Of a stretch of 64,000 nt of DNA, positions 33,826 to 42,969 are shown piece after piece. This stretch comes from Burkholderia sp. 4M9327F10 (lineage in GTDB: Bacteria > Pseudomonadota > Gammaproteobacteria > Burkholderiales > Burkholderiaceae). The stretch covers positions 1 to 64,000 of the forward strand of contig NZ_SCNV01000041.1 of the NCBI RefSeq assembly GCF_005503145.1. Direction: 5' to 3'. The stretch's first letter is position 1. Every line of letters starts with the position of its first letter. Both the position numbers and the translations under genes were made by a program. The notes below the pieces were generated by a model, which saw only the letters and a program-made list of their open reading frames with translations, was not told the DNA's origin and searched no databases.

Positions 33826-33863
33826 CAAAACGCGCGCAATTTCAGCCGCGGCATCGGTACGTT

Positions 33864-34127
33864 ATGAAAGAGCGAGAAGAACAACGGATGTTCGACCTCG
33901 ACGGGAACGCGCGCGAGCGCCTTGTCCTGTGGATACGTCGCCGCATGGAAGAATACGGCATTACGCTGGAAGCATTGGCCGGGGCGATTGAAGCCGACGC
34001 TAATGCGAAGCGAGCCGTGATGTACCGTGACGCCTACGGCAACACGTGGGACGGCCAGGGCGATAAACCGGATTGGCTGGCGCGGGCGATTTACGCCGGA
34101 CAGAATATCGATCATTTCCGGGTTTAA
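33864..34127 (+). CDS. Minimal H-NS-like DNA-binding protein
   Basis: An 87-aa protein whose C-terminal part (residues 54-72, YRDAYGNTWDGQGDKPDWL) follows the H-NS DNA-binding domain pattern Y-D-G-x-TWxGxGxxPxWL. The N-terminal 45 residues are short and helical, far less than the oligomerisation region of full H-NS. The minor-groove motif QGR reads QGD here, so the key arginine is replaced by an acid. A second start at 33888 (MFDLDG) is possible. It could be a modulator of longer H-NS proteins rather than a silencer itself. Confidence 0.75.
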   Translation: MKEREEQRMFDLDGNARERLVLWIRRRMEEYGITLEALAGAIEADANAKRAVMYRDAYGNTWDGQGDKPDWLARAIYAGQNIDHFRV

Positions 34128-34163
34128 ATCCCCGCTGAATCGTTTTTTAGGCGAATGCTGACT

Positions 34164-34188
34164 ACGCACCGTATGGGGTGCGTTATTT
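34164..34188 (+). terminator. Hairpin terminator after the H-NS-like gene
   Basis: ACGCACC and GGTGCGT form a 7-bp stem with a 6-nt loop, followed by TATTTC, 37 bp past the stop codon. Confidence 0.55.
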
Positions 34189-34326
34189 CTCGCTGTCTCC
34201 TCGTCGAGGCAAAGGCCTTGTCACCCCCAGACAATGCTATCGATATGAGCAACGCTTCGTTGGCACACCCTTAACGGGTGGCTAGGATGGTCGGTCATCC
34301 GGCACGAGCGTAGCGCCTCTTCTTCG

Positions 34327-35820
34327 ATGACCTCTCCCATTCTGAGCGCTAACGCGCTTTCCAAACGCTTTGGTCCTACCGCTGCACTCGATCGCGTCGA
34401 TCTGTCGATCCATGCGGGCGAGGTTGTTGCGCTCATGGGTGCGAACGGCACGGGCAAGTCGACCCTCGTGAAGATACTGAGCGGCGTCTATCGGTCCGAT
34501 GGCGGCGAGCTGTCGCTGCGAGGACAGCCGTTCCACCCCGCTTCGCCTCACGATGCCAAACAGTTGGGGATTGCGACGGTGCATCAATCCATTGCAGATG
34601 CGGTGGTGCCCACGCTTTCGATTGCAGACAATCTGCTGCTCGACCGTTTGTGCGACTCGAGCTCAGCCTGGCGAGTACCGTCGGCCGCCCGGGTTCAGGC
34701 TGCGGCGCCGCTGGCTGCGAGGGTGGGGCTCGACGCGGATCTGGCTGCGCCGCTTGCTTCACTGTCGCTCGCGGCGCAGCAACTCGTCACGCTCGCACGC
34801 GCGTTGGCAACGCGGCCCGCCCTGCTGATTCTCGACGAGCCTACCGCAAGCCTGTCGGCGCCGGAAGCCGAGCGTCTGTTCGGCCTTATCGAGCGCTTAC
34901 GTGACGAAGGTGTTGCGATCCTGCTGGTGTCGCACCGGCTGGGAGACCTGCGGCGGATTGCCGGACGTGTGGCCGTGATGCGCGACGGTCGCATCGTGGC
35001 CGATCTGCACGCGCCGATCGATTTCGACGCCGCGGTCGAAACAATGATCGGGCGTCCCTTGCGCAGCCGTACTGCATTCGGCGTGGCAACTGCGGCGGCC
35101 GCTACGCATGTGCCTTGCTTTAGCGTGCGGGACCTGCAGTTGACACCTGGCAGCATTCCGTTCGATCTCGACGTACAGCGTGGCGAAATCGTCGCAATTG
35201 CGGGCCCGGTTGGCGGTGGCAAGTCACGCTTTGCGCGCACGATTTTCGGCGCTGCGCGGGCCGCATCAGGCACGATGACGCTCGACGGCAAACCGTGGCG
35301 CCCGCGCTCACCCGCCGAGGCGATTCGCGCCAGCGTGTTTCTCGCAGGCGAAGACCGTTGGCGAACCTCGCTGTTTCCGGGCAGCGTGCCGTTCGCCTCG
35401 ATTGCCGGCACGCTCAGTTTTCCGTTTCTGTCGCGCTGGTTCAAGTATGGCGCGGTCCGGCGGGGGCGCGAGCGGCGTGTCGCGCTCGACGCGATCGCAC
35501 GCTTCGGAATTCGCTGTACGGGACCCGACGACCGCCTTGAGCGCCTTTCCGGCGGCAATCAGCAGAAAGTGGTGCTGGCGCGCTGGCATGCGCAAGCGGC
35601 GCGCCTGCTGCTGCTGGACGAACCGTTTCAGGGCGTCGATGCCGGTGCGCGCGCCGATATCGTCGATACGCTGCGGCGTCACGCACCGGAGCGCGCCACC
35701 CTCGTTTTTGTTAGCGATCTCGAAGAGGCGTTCGAGATCGCAGATCGCGTCGTGCGCTTTGACCGTTCGACGCTCGACCCTGCTTCCCACTCTGACCTCA
35801 CCTCTTTCGCTCGCTTATGA
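34327..35820 (+). CDS. CUT2-type sugar ABC transporter ATP-binding protein (set 1)
   Basis: A 497-aa protein with two fused ABC domains, as in RbsA/MglA. Domain 1: Walker A MGANGTGKSTLV, signature reading LSLAAQQ (degenerate from LSVAEQQ), Walker B LLILDEPTASL. Domain 2: GPVGGGKS (more canonical than usual in this family), signature LSGGNQQK, Walker B LLLLDEPFQGVD. The next gene (permease) overlaps by ATGA. No binding protein is adjacent; the one at 45667 is the probable partner. Confidence 0.9.
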   Translation: MTSPILSANALSKRFGPTAALDRVDLSIHAGEVVALMGANGTGKSTLVKILSGVYRSDGGELSLRGQPFHPASPHDAKQLGIATVHQSIADAVVPTLSIADNLLLDRLCDSSSAWRVPSAARVQAAAPLAARVGLDADLAAPLASLSLAAQQLVTLARALATRPALLILDEPTASLSAPEAERLFGLIERLRDEGVAILLVSHRLGDLRRIAGRVAVMRDGRIVADLHAPIDFDAAVETMIGRPLRSRTAFGVATAAAATHVPCFSVRDLQLTPGSIPFDLDVQRGEIVAIAGPVGGGKSRFARTIFGAARAASGTMTLDGKPWRPRSPAEAIRASVFLAGEDRWRTSLFPGSVPFASIAGTLSFPFLSRWFKYGAVRRGRERRVALDAIARFGIRCTGPDDRLERLSGGNQQKVVLARWHAQAARLLLLDEPFQGVDAGARADIVDTLRRHAPERATLVFVSDLEEAFEIADRVVRFDRSTLDPASHSDLTSFARL

Positions 35821-36929
35821 AAACCAGTCCTTCGATCACGTCCGAGGGGGCCTCCGCAGTGGCGTCTGAAATTACGTCTGAAATCGCGTCTGAAAGCAAA
35901 ACGGCGCCCCACGCACCGGCTATCCGGCGCAACCGGCTGCATGCGCTGCGGGGCCATCTCGAACGCACCGGCATGTTCGTCGTGCTGGCGATCCTCGTCA
36001 TCGTGTTCGCGGTCAATCAGCCGGCCTTCCTGAATATCGACAACCTCTTTAGCATTTTGCAGGCGGTGTCGATTGTGGCGCTGCTCGGTATTGGCGTGAC
36101 GGTGACGCTTGCCGCCGGTGGCTTCGATCTTTCGGTGGGCAGCGTGGCTGCATCGGCGCAGATGGCGGCGAGCTATGTGCTGATCGTCTGGCATGGCAAC
36201 ACGTTCGAAGCGGTTGCGGCATGCCTCGCTCTGGGTGTGGCGGCGGGGCTGTTCAACGGCGTGCTGATTACGCGCCTGCGCGTACCGGACCAGTTGGCGA
36301 CGCTCGGTACGCTGTTTCTGCTGGCCGGTCTGCAACTGATTCCGACCGGCGGCCGCTCGCTCGCAACGGGTACGATCTTGCCCGACGGCACCGAAACCAC
36401 CGGCGTGTTTCCGGACGCGTTTCTCGCGCTCGGACGCTTGCGGCTATTCGACGTTGTGCCGTTGCCGGTTGTCGTGCTGGCAGTTCTGACGCTGGTAGCC
36501 TGCATCGTGATGGAAACCACGCGTTGGGGGCGGGTTATCTACGCGATCGGCGGCAACGAAACCGCGGCGCGCCTCGCCGGTGCGCCGACCGCGCGATACC
36601 GCGTCGCCGCGTATGTCGCTTCGGGCGCGATCGCCTCGCTCGGCGGCGTGCTGATTGCTGCGCGCGTGGGACGTGGCGATGTCAGCGCCGGCCATTCGAT
36701 GCTGCTCGATGCGGTGGCCGCCGCGCTGGTCGGCTACGCGGTCTGGGCCGCGAAGCGCCCTAACGTATTCGGCACGGTCGTCGGTGCGGTGTTTGTGGGC
36801 GTGTTGCTCAACGGATTGACGATGCTGAATGCGCCGTACTACATGCAGGATTTCATCAAAGGTGTGTTGCTGGTGGGTGCGCTGGCCTTCACGTTTAGCG
36901 TGGGGCGTGGCACAGAGTCTCATGCATAG
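35817..36929 (+). CDS. CUT2-type ABC transporter permease (set 1)
   Basis: A 370-aa membrane protein of the RbsC/BPD_transp_2 family with about 8-10 hydrophobic helices and the conserved block TVTLAAGGFDLSVGSVAA. The N-terminus carries a soluble extension with a triplicated TSEI/ASE segment. It is translationally coupled to the ATPase. Its tail overlaps the convergent permease of set 2 by 10 bp. In ribose-type importers the permease homodimerises, which fits a single permease gene here. Confidence 0.9.
   Translation: MKTSPSITSEGASAVASEITSEIASESKTAPHAPAIRRNRLHALRGHLERTGMFVVLAILVIVFAVNQPAFLNIDNLFSILQAVSIVALLGIGVTVTLAAGGFDLSVGSVAASAQMAASYVLIVWHGNTFEAVAACLALGVAAGLFNGVLITRLRVPDQLATLGTLFLLAGLQLIPTGGRSLATGTILPDGTETTGVFPDAFLALGRLRLFDVVPLPVVVLAVLTLVACIVMETTRWGRVIYAIGGNETAARLAGAPTARYRVAAYVASGAIASLGGVLIAARVGRGDVSAGHSMLLDAVAAALVGYAVWAAKRPNVFGTVVGAVFVGVLLNGLTMLNAPYYMQDFIKGVLLVGALAFTFSVGRGTESHA
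35862..35897 (+). repeat. Three tandem 12-bp repeats inside the permease gene
   Basis: GCGTCTGAAATT, ACGTCTGAAATC and GCGTCTGAAAGC lie head to tail in frame and encode a repeated (A/T)SE(I/S) tetrapeptide in the cytosolic N-terminal extension. Confidence 0.85.
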
Positions 36930-37879
36930 CGGCCACGCCGCTGCGCGAAGCTGATGGCCAGCACGGCGAAGATCAGCGCGCCGGTTGCCACCTGCTGCCA
37001 ATAGAAATTCCAGCCGATCAACAACAGGCCGTTGGCGACGAGGCTCAATAGCAAAACGCCCAGCAGTGTGCCGATGACGCCTGGGCGGCGCGTCGGCGAC
37101 AGCGTGGTGCCAATAAAGGTTGCGCCAATCGCATTGAGCAGATAACCGTTGCCCGCCTGCGGGACGTAGGCCTTGACGGTCGACGACAGCAGCAGACCGA
37201 CCACACCGTAAATCAACGCGCTGGCGATAAAGGTCACGGCCGTAATGGCAGCTACCGGCAGACCTGAATAGCGGGCCACGCCCGGCTGTGCGCCAAGCGC
37301 GGTGAGTTGCCGCCCCAGCCTGGCGTGCGCGAGCGTGACGTGCACGGCGAGCGCGAGCACTGCAACGATCCATAGCGGCACGGGCAAGCCCGCGACCGTG
37401 CCGTGTGCCAGTGCGCTGAACAGCGGTGGCAAAGCGATGTTGAGCAGATACACCGGCTGGCCGCCATCAGTGGCGAGCTGCTGGACCGTCTGGCCGATGA
37501 AGAGTGTGCCCAGCGTCGCGAGAAACGGCGCGATTCCGAGCCACCCGGTCAGTACGCCGTTGAACGCACCGACGACGAACGCCGCAGCAAGGCCGCCAAG
37601 CGCAGCCGGTGCCACGCCAACGTGATGCGCGCTCAGCAGCACGAAGACGAGGCTGGCGACATCGATGGAGGTGCCGAGCGACAGATCGATGGCGCCGAAC
37701 GACAACGCGAGCGTCATGCCAAGCGCGGCGATCGCCAGCAGCGCGAAGTTGTTCAACAGTACATCGGCAAGATTGTCCGCCCGTGCAAAACCCGGCGCGA
37801 ACGCCGCAAAAAATGCGATCACTGCAAGCAGTGCCCCGACCAGCGCGAAGCGCTGCAAGCGGCCTATCTGTTCAATCAT
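36920..37879 (-). CDS. CUT2-type ABC transporter permease (set 2, second)
   Basis: A 319-aa RbsC-type permease with the block LALSFGAIDLSLGTSIDVASL and multiple hydrophobic helices. I place the start at 37879 (MIEQIG), overlapping the upstream permease stop by 8 bp; an in-frame ATG at 37897 is also possible. It is the last gene of the set-2 operon and would pair with the other set-2 permease as a heterodimer. It is convergent with set 1. Confidence 0.88.
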   Translation of the reverse strand: MIEQIGRLQRFALVGALLAVIAFFAAFAPGFARADNLADVLLNNFALLAIAALGMTLALSFGAIDLSLGTSIDVASLVFVLLSAHHVGVAPAALGGLAAAFVVGAFNGVLTGWLGIAPFLATLGTLFIGQTVQQLATDGGQPVYLLNIALPPLFSALAHGTVAGLPVPLWIVAVLALAVHVTLAHARLGRQLTALGAQPGVARYSGLPVAAITAVTFIASALIYGVVGLLLSSTVKAYVPQAGNGYLLNAIGATFIGTTLSPTRRPGVIGTLLGVLLLSLVANGLLLIGWNFYWQQVATGALIFAVLAISFAQRRGRYA

Positions 37880-38897
37880 GAGCGTGATTTCCGGCATGGC
37901 GGCGCACCAGCGCCGTAGTGGCGACGACGAACAGGATCAGCGCGCCTTCCACGCCGTTGACCCAGTAGCTCGACACGTTATCGAGCTGAAAGCCGTTACT
38001 GATAACGCCAATGAAGAGGACCGCGAGCAGGGTGCCTGGAATGGTCGGTACGAGCCGCCTCGAAAACACCACCCCCAAAAGCGCCGCGGCGACGGTGGCA
38101 AGCAGATTCTCACCCGCGCCGGGCGAGCTGCCGCTGAGTAGCGCGCTGGACGCCAGCGCGGCGAGCGCTGCGGCAATTCCGCTCAGGACGTAACTTGCCG
38201 CGACGTAGCGGTTCGTCCGTATGCCGGCGGCCTGGGCCGCATCCCGATGTGCGCCGGTGGCGCGCAGTCGCAGCCCGAATGGGGTGTAGTGGACCAGCAC
38301 GGTGAACAGCGCTGCAACGAGGAGCAGCGCATAGGCGAGATGCGGCACGCCGAATGCGCCGTTATCGAGCAGAAAACTGAGCAGCGCGCCGCTTGCCGGC
38401 ACGGAGGTGTTTTGCGTCAGCACCAGTTCAAAGCCGGCGCAGAGGTTCATCGTGGTCAGGGTCGCAAGCAAAGGAAAGATGCGCAAGACGATGACAGCAA
38501 TCGCGTTAAGTACGCCCACCGTTGCGCCCGCGGCAAGCGTCAACAGCACGGCCGTTCCGGGTGCTGCGCCATCGCGCTGCGCAACGGCATAAACAGCCGC
38601 GCAGAGTCCGAGGTTGGCCGCCACCGAAAGATCGAGGCCCCCTCTAAGCGGATCAGCACCGCCGCCGATAAGCACAACCGTCAGTCCGAAGCCGAGAATC
38701 CCGACCACGACCGATTGCTGCAACACGTTCGCGAGATTCGCGAGCGTGAAGAACAGCGGCGAACTCACGGCGAAGCCGATAAACACCACCGCGAAGGCGA
38801 GCGCCGCGCCGCTTCTCAACCACCATTGGGCGCCGAACAACCGCTCGGGCAGTTCGAGTTTTCCGCTACGCGGTGCAGCATCCAGGACCTTGCTCAT
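37872..38897 (-). CDS. CUT2-type ABC transporter permease (set 2, first)
   Basis: A 341-aa RbsC-type permease. The signature loop carries an insertion: VVLIGGGADPLRGGLDLSVAA, compared with the usual GGxDLSVG. The start at 38897 has AGGAG 8 nt upstream and overlaps the ATPase stop by 4 bp; the longer frame to 38954 lies inside the ATPase gene. It is cotranscribed with the ATPase and the second permease. Confidence 0.9.
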   Translation of the reverse strand: MSKVLDAAPRSGKLELPERLFGAQWWLRSGAALAFAVVFIGFAVSSPLFFTLANLANVLQQSVVVGILGFGLTVVLIGGGADPLRGGLDLSVAANLGLCAAVYAVAQRDGAAPGTAVLLTLAAGATVGVLNAIAVIVLRIFPLLATLTTMNLCAGFELVLTQNTSVPASGALLSFLLDNGAFGVPHLAYALLLVAALFTVLVHYTPFGLRLRATGAHRDAAQAAGIRTNRYVAASYVLSGIAAALAALASSALLSGSSPGAGENLLATVAAALLGVVFSRRLVPTIPGTLLAVLFIGVISNGFQLDNVSSYWVNGVEGALILFVVATTALVRRHAGNHAHD

Positions 38898-40456
38898 GCA
38901 GCGATCTCCTGTTGTGCGGTCGAATCGTGCGTGCCGCGCGCTCCGGTGGCCCATGCCAGCACTTCCTGGCTATCCGCTTCGCGCGAGACGAGTTCACGCA
39001 CAATACGGCCGCGGGCCATCACGAGTACGCGGTCGGTGACGCCGAGCAGTTCGATCAGATCGCTGGAGAACAGCAGGACGCCGGCGCCGTCGCGGGCCAG
39101 CCGGTCGAGCAGCCGATAGATCTCGGTCTTGGCGCCAACGTCGACGCCCACTGTAGGTTCGTCGAGCAGATAGAGCGAGGATGTGCGGCTCAACCACTTG
39201 GCGAGCGCGACCTTCTGCTGGTTGCCTCCTGAGAGATGCCGCACGGGCGTTTCCGTACTGGAAGTGCGCACGGCCAGTTCTTCGATCAGGCGTTGAACGG
39301 TGCTGGTTTCGCGGCGTCGCGCGAGCAGGCCGAAGCGGCTAAAGCGAGCAAGGCTCGCGAGCGTCGTGTTCTCGCGCACCGAGAGCGCGGGTGCGACCCC
39401 ATGCGCGCGCCGGTCCTCCGGCACGAACGCAATCTGCTGGCGCACGGCGTCTTGCGGACGGCGCAGACGCACCGCCTTGCCTTCGATTTCGATGCCGCCT
39501 TGCACGCCGCGTTCGAGTCCGAACAGGCTGCGCACCACGGGCTTGCCGCCGGAACCCAGCAAGCCGGTGATGCCGACGATCTCGCCGCGCCGCACCGCGA
39601 ACGATACGTCTTCGAAGCGGCCAGGAGCGCTCAGCTTCTGCACGTTCAGGACGACGTTTCCCGGCGTGCGTGCCGCCGCCTGGGTTCGCACCTCAGCCTG
39701 CGTGCCGATCATCGCCGTGACCAGCGCTTCGGTCGGCGTCGAGCGCGCGTCGACGTGCGCGACGTCTACGCCATCGCGCAGCACGGTGACATGATCGCAG
39801 ATGGCGGCGATCTCGTTGAGATAGTGCGACACGTAGAGGATCGTCAGGCCGCGTTGCCGCAGTCGCTCGATGGTCTGCAACAAACGCTCCACTTCGCGGC
39901 TGACCAGCGCTGCGGTTGGCTCATCGAACACCAGAATGCGCGGCTCGCGGATCAGTGCGCGGGTAATCTGTACGATCTGCTGCTCGGCGACGCTCAGATC
40001 GCCGATGAGCCGGTTCGGCGCTATCTCGACGCCGAAGTGAGTGTGCAACGCATCGCGAGCGTCGCGCTGCATGCGCCGCACGTCGAGCAAGCGGAAGCCG
40101 CCTGCCACACGCGGGCCGACGGTTCGTTCGTTGCCTAGCCACAGCGCTTCGGCCACGGTGAACGTGGCGGGCAGCAAGCGTTCCTGGTGAATGAACCCGA
40201 TCCCCGAGGCATCGCCGTGAGGTGAGGTGTTGAGCGCCTGTGCGACACCGTCGACAGTGATGGTGCCGGAGTCGGCCGTGTAAATGCCAGCGAGTATCTT
40301 GATGAGCGTCGACTTGCCCGCGCCGTTTTGTCCAATCAGGCCATGCACGCTGCCGCGCGGAACCGTCAGCGAGGCGCCGCGCAGCGCGGGCACGCCGTCG
40401 AAATGCTTGACGAGCTCACGCAGTTCGAGCGCGGCAGGTGGGGTTGCGGAACTCAT
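38894..40456 (-). CDS. CUT2-type sugar ABC transporter ATP-binding protein (set 2)
   Basis: A 520-aa double ABC protein. Domain 1 is canonical: IGQNGAGKSTLIK, LSVAEQQ, ILVFDEPTAAL. Domain 2 has a degenerate Walker A (GLLGSGGKPV, the nucleotide-binding Lys displaced), intact LSGGNQQK and LYLLDEPTVGVD; loss of one site is usual in this family. It overlaps the binding-protein gene (ATGA) and the next permease by 4 bp each, so set 2 is a tight four-gene operon. Confidence 0.92.
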   Translation of the reverse strand: MSSATPPAALELRELVKHFDGVPALRGASLTVPRGSVHGLIGQNGAGKSTLIKILAGIYTADSGTITVDGVAQALNTSPHGDASGIGFIHQERLLPATFTVAEALWLGNERTVGPRVAGGFRLLDVRRMQRDARDALHTHFGVEIAPNRLIGDLSVAEQQIVQITRALIREPRILVFDEPTAALVSREVERLLQTIERLRQRGLTILYVSHYLNEIAAICDHVTVLRDGVDVAHVDARSTPTEALVTAMIGTQAEVRTQAAARTPGNVVLNVQKLSAPGRFEDVSFAVRRGEIVGITGLLGSGGKPVVRSLFGLERGVQGGIEIEGKAVRLRRPQDAVRQQIAFVPEDRRAHGVAPALSVRENTTLASLARFSRFGLLARRRETSTVQRLIEELAVRTSSTETPVRHLSGGNQQKVALAKWLSRTSSLYLLDEPTVGVDVGAKTEIYRLLDRLARDGAGVLLFSSDLIELLGVTDRVLVMARGRIVRELVSREADSQEVLAWATGARGTHDSTAQQEIAA

Positions 40457-41490
40457 TTTGCACTGAGTTGGCCGAGAGTCTGCTGGATCGTGCCGGCGTT
40501 GTCCTTGGTGACCAGAATCGACGGTACATATGTATATGGCGCCAGCGTGCGATCACCCGCAAGATATCTCGCGACGTTATCCACTGCGGTCTTGCCGATC
40601 AACGCGGGCTGCTGCGCGACCACCGCGGCGGCGCTCGACTTCGGATCCTTCACGAGCGTAACGACGTCCGGGCTGCCATCGACCGCGTAGGTCTTGATCT
40701 CGTCGCGGTGCGCGGCGTCCACGGCCTGGGTGGCGCCGACCTGCGGCACGTCCCATGCGGCCCAGATCGCGGCAATCTGTCCCTTCGGGTACTTCGCGAG
40801 CAACTGGCTCACCTGTGCATAGGCGCTCTGCACCGTGTTCGGAATCACATCGCGCAGCTCGGGCTGGATGATATGCACCTTCGGGTAGTACTTGAGCACC
40901 GCCTTGAGCTGGTCGTAACGGATTGCGCACACCGGCACGCCGTAGAAGCCATTGAAGACGAGGATGTTGCCTTCACCGTGAATGTCGTTGACGAGCTTAA
41001 GCGCGAGCTGCTCGCCGATGAAGAAATTGTCCGACGTGGTGTCGTTGATGCTCGACGGCGATGCGGTGTCGATCGTGAACAACGGGATGTTGGCCTGGCG
41101 GATTTTCTGCAACCACGGCTCCAGCACCGTTGCAGTGCCCAATTGTTCGACGATGGCGTCGGGCTTCTGCGCGATCAGTGTCTGGATCTGCGCGATCTGG
41201 CGGTTGTCGTTGCGGCCGGCGTCAAGTGCGATTGGCGTGCCGCCGAGCCGTTTCACTTCATCCACTGCGCCCTGGTAAGCCTTCAGGTCCCAGTAGTGAT
41301 CCGTGCCTGCCGCTGTGATGCCGATACGTTTGCCTTTGAGTGACGGCACGGCCGCCGCGTTGTCGCCACCGGCGGCTGCATCGGCCGTGGCCGCCGTGCC
41401 TTGGGCGTAAGCGTGAGTAAGAATGCCGCCGGTCATGCTGAAGACGGTCGCGGCCAACAACGAAGAGAGAGTGGTGTGCAAGCGTTTCAT
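40453..41490 (-). CDS. Periplasmic substrate-binding protein of CUT2 ABC transporter (set 2)
   Basis: A 345-aa exported protein of the ribose/AI-2-binding fold (Peripla_BP_4). The signal peptide ends near AYAQG (about residue 30), and the mature part starts KGKRIGITAAGTDHYWDLKAYQGAVDE. Start at ATG 41490. It heads the set-2 operon and is divergent from sfnB across a 236-bp AT-rich gap, so both may answer to the same sulfur-related signal. The ligand is unknown; sugar, nucleoside and non-sugar ligands all occur in this fold. Confidence 0.9.
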   Translation of the reverse strand: MKRLHTTLSSLLAATVFSMTGGILTHAYAQGTAATADAAAGGDNAAAVPSLKGKRIGITAAGTDHYWDLKAYQGAVDEVKRLGGTPIALDAGRNDNRQIAQIQTLIAQKPDAIVEQLGTATVLEPWLQKIRQANIPLFTIDTASPSSINDTTSDNFFIGEQLALKLVNDIHGEGNILVFNGFYGVPVCAIRYDQLKAVLKYYPKVHIIQPELRDVIPNTVQSAYAQVSQLLAKYPKGQIAAIWAAWDVPQVGATQAVDAAHRDEIKTYAVDGSPDVVTLVKDPKSSAAAVVAQQPALIGKTAVDNVARYLAGDRTLAPYTYVPSILVTKDNAGTIQQTLGQLSAK

Positions 41491-41726
41491 GGTGTCCAAA
41501 TCAAAGAGGCAAAGGTGTCCAGCTTGCGACGACTCTAATCAACAACCCGCTGCGCATGAAACCATCAAATCAAACTATCTTTATCAGCTATACGGCGAAG
41601 TGCTTATGTGCGATTTAACATGAGTTCGTTTGCCATCCGAAGGAATATCCATTTCAGAATCGTTCAGTTTGCGTGTCTCGTACCCGCTGATAGATTGTGC
41701 GAACAGTCACTCAAGCGGAGATTCGT
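41491..41726. promoter_or_regulatory. AT-rich divergent promoter region between transporter set 2 and sfnB genes
   Basis: This 236-bp gap is markedly AT-rich (for example TATCTTTATCAGCTATAC near 41575 and CTTATGTGCGATTTAAC near 41601). It must hold promoters for both directions. No sigma-54 -24/-12 element of the sfn type was found by eye. GGAG at 41717-41720 is the ribosome-binding site of the rightward gene. Confidence 0.5.
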
Positions 41727-42965
41727 ATGGCCGAGCTTTACGAAGCGACCTCATCGCATACGAGCGATGCGGACCAACATGCCGTGCGCATCATTCAGGA
41801 CGACGCCCAGGCTATTGCCGTGGCACACGAGCTGGCGGGGCGTCTCGCGCGAGATGCGGCTGTGCGTGACCGCGAGCGTCGTTTGCCGCATGACGAGATC
41901 GAATGGTTCTCACAGTCTGGGTTATGGGCGATCACTGTGCCGAAAACCTATGGCGGCGCGGGTGTGTCGTTCGTCACGCTGACCGAAGTGATCAAGATCA
42001 TCGCGGCGGCCGATCCTTCATTGGGACAGTTGCCGCAGAACCACTTCGGCCTCGTGGATGTGATTTCACTCACGGGCACTGAAGAACAGAAGCGCTACTT
42101 CTTTTCCCAGATATTAAGCGGCAAGCGCTTCGGCAATGGCTTCTCCGAAAAAGGCACCAAGCATGTGCTCGATCTGAAAACGCGCGTGCGGCAAGACGGC
42201 GACGACTACGTGGTGGACGGCACCAAGTTCTATTCGACGGGTGCGTTGTTTGCACACTTTGTGCCGGTGCTGGGACTCGACGACGACCGCAAAGGCTGGC
42301 TTGCCTATATCCCGAAGGGAACGCCGGGTCTGAACGTGATCGACGACTGGTCGGGTTTCGGGCAGCGCACCACGGCAAGCGGCACAGTGGTGCTCGAAGG
42401 CGTGCGCGTACCCGCATCGCATGTCTTTCCTGCGCACCGCGTCTCCGACTTCCCGACACTGAACGGCCCGGTCTCACAGATCATTCAGGCTGCGATCGAC
42501 GCGGGGATTGCGAAGGCAGCGGTGGAAGACACGCTCACGTTTGTTCGCACGCGCTCCCGACCGTGGATTGACAGCAGTGTCGAGCGTGCCAGCGACGACC
42601 CGCTGACGGTGCGCGAAATCGGCCACTTGCATATCCAGTTGCATGCGGCCGAGGCACTGCTGGAGCGTGCGGCGCGCACACTGGATGTGATCGCCGCGCA
42701 GGGAGAAACCAGTGAGGACGATGTCGCACGGGCCTCGGTCGCGGTGGGAGAGGCCAAAGTACTAACCACCGAAATCGCATTGCTGGCGAGCGAAAAGCTC
42801 TTTGAACTGGCCGGCACCCAGGCGACGCTCGCCGAGCATAACCTCGACCGTCACTGGCGCAATGCCCGCACCCACACGCTGCACGATCCGGTGCGCTGGA
42901 AATATCATCTCGTCGGCAACTTCTATCTGAACGGCGTTAAACCGGCCCGCCATCCGTGGAATTGA
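41727..42965 (+). CDS. sfnB: SfnB-family sulfur-acquisition oxidoreductase (acyl-CoA dehydrogenase fold), copy 1
   Basis: A 412-aa flavoprotein of the acyl-CoA dehydrogenase/DszC-like fold. SfnB-type features are the start RDRERRLPHDEIEWFSQSGLWAITVPKTYGG (shown in part), QLPQNHFGLVD, FYSTGALFAHFVPV and the C-terminal HNLDRHWRNARTHTLHDPVRWK with the catalytic-region His. Family members need reduced flavin and act in sulfone/sulfide assimilation. ATG 41727 has GGAG 6 nt upstream. It is followed 4 bp later by a paralogue. Confidence 0.88.
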   Translation: MAELYEATSSHTSDADQHAVRIIQDDAQAIAVAHELAGRLARDAAVRDRERRLPHDEIEWFSQSGLWAITVPKTYGGAGVSFVTLTEVIKIIAAADPSLGQLPQNHFGLVDVISLTGTEEQKRYFFSQILSGKRFGNGFSEKGTKHVLDLKTRVRQDGDDYVVDGTKFYSTGALFAHFVPVLGLDDDRKGWLAYIPKGTPGLNVIDDWSGFGQRTTASGTVVLEGVRVPASHVFPAHRVSDFPTLNGPVSQIIQAAIDAGIAKAAVEDTLTFVRTRSRPWIDSSVERASDDPLTVREIGHLHIQLHAAEALLERAARTLDVIAAQGETSEDDVARASVAVGEAKVLTTEIALLASEKLFELAGTQATLAEHNLDRHWRNARTHTLHDPVRWKYHLVGNFYLNGVKPARHPWN

Positions 42966-42969
42966 CGCC

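Noticed and set aside
37879-37897. Start of the second set-2 permease at 37897
   Set aside because: Possible, but it would overlap the upstream gene by 26 bp; the ATG at 37879 gives an 8-bp coupling overlap and family-like N-terminus. Not decisive.
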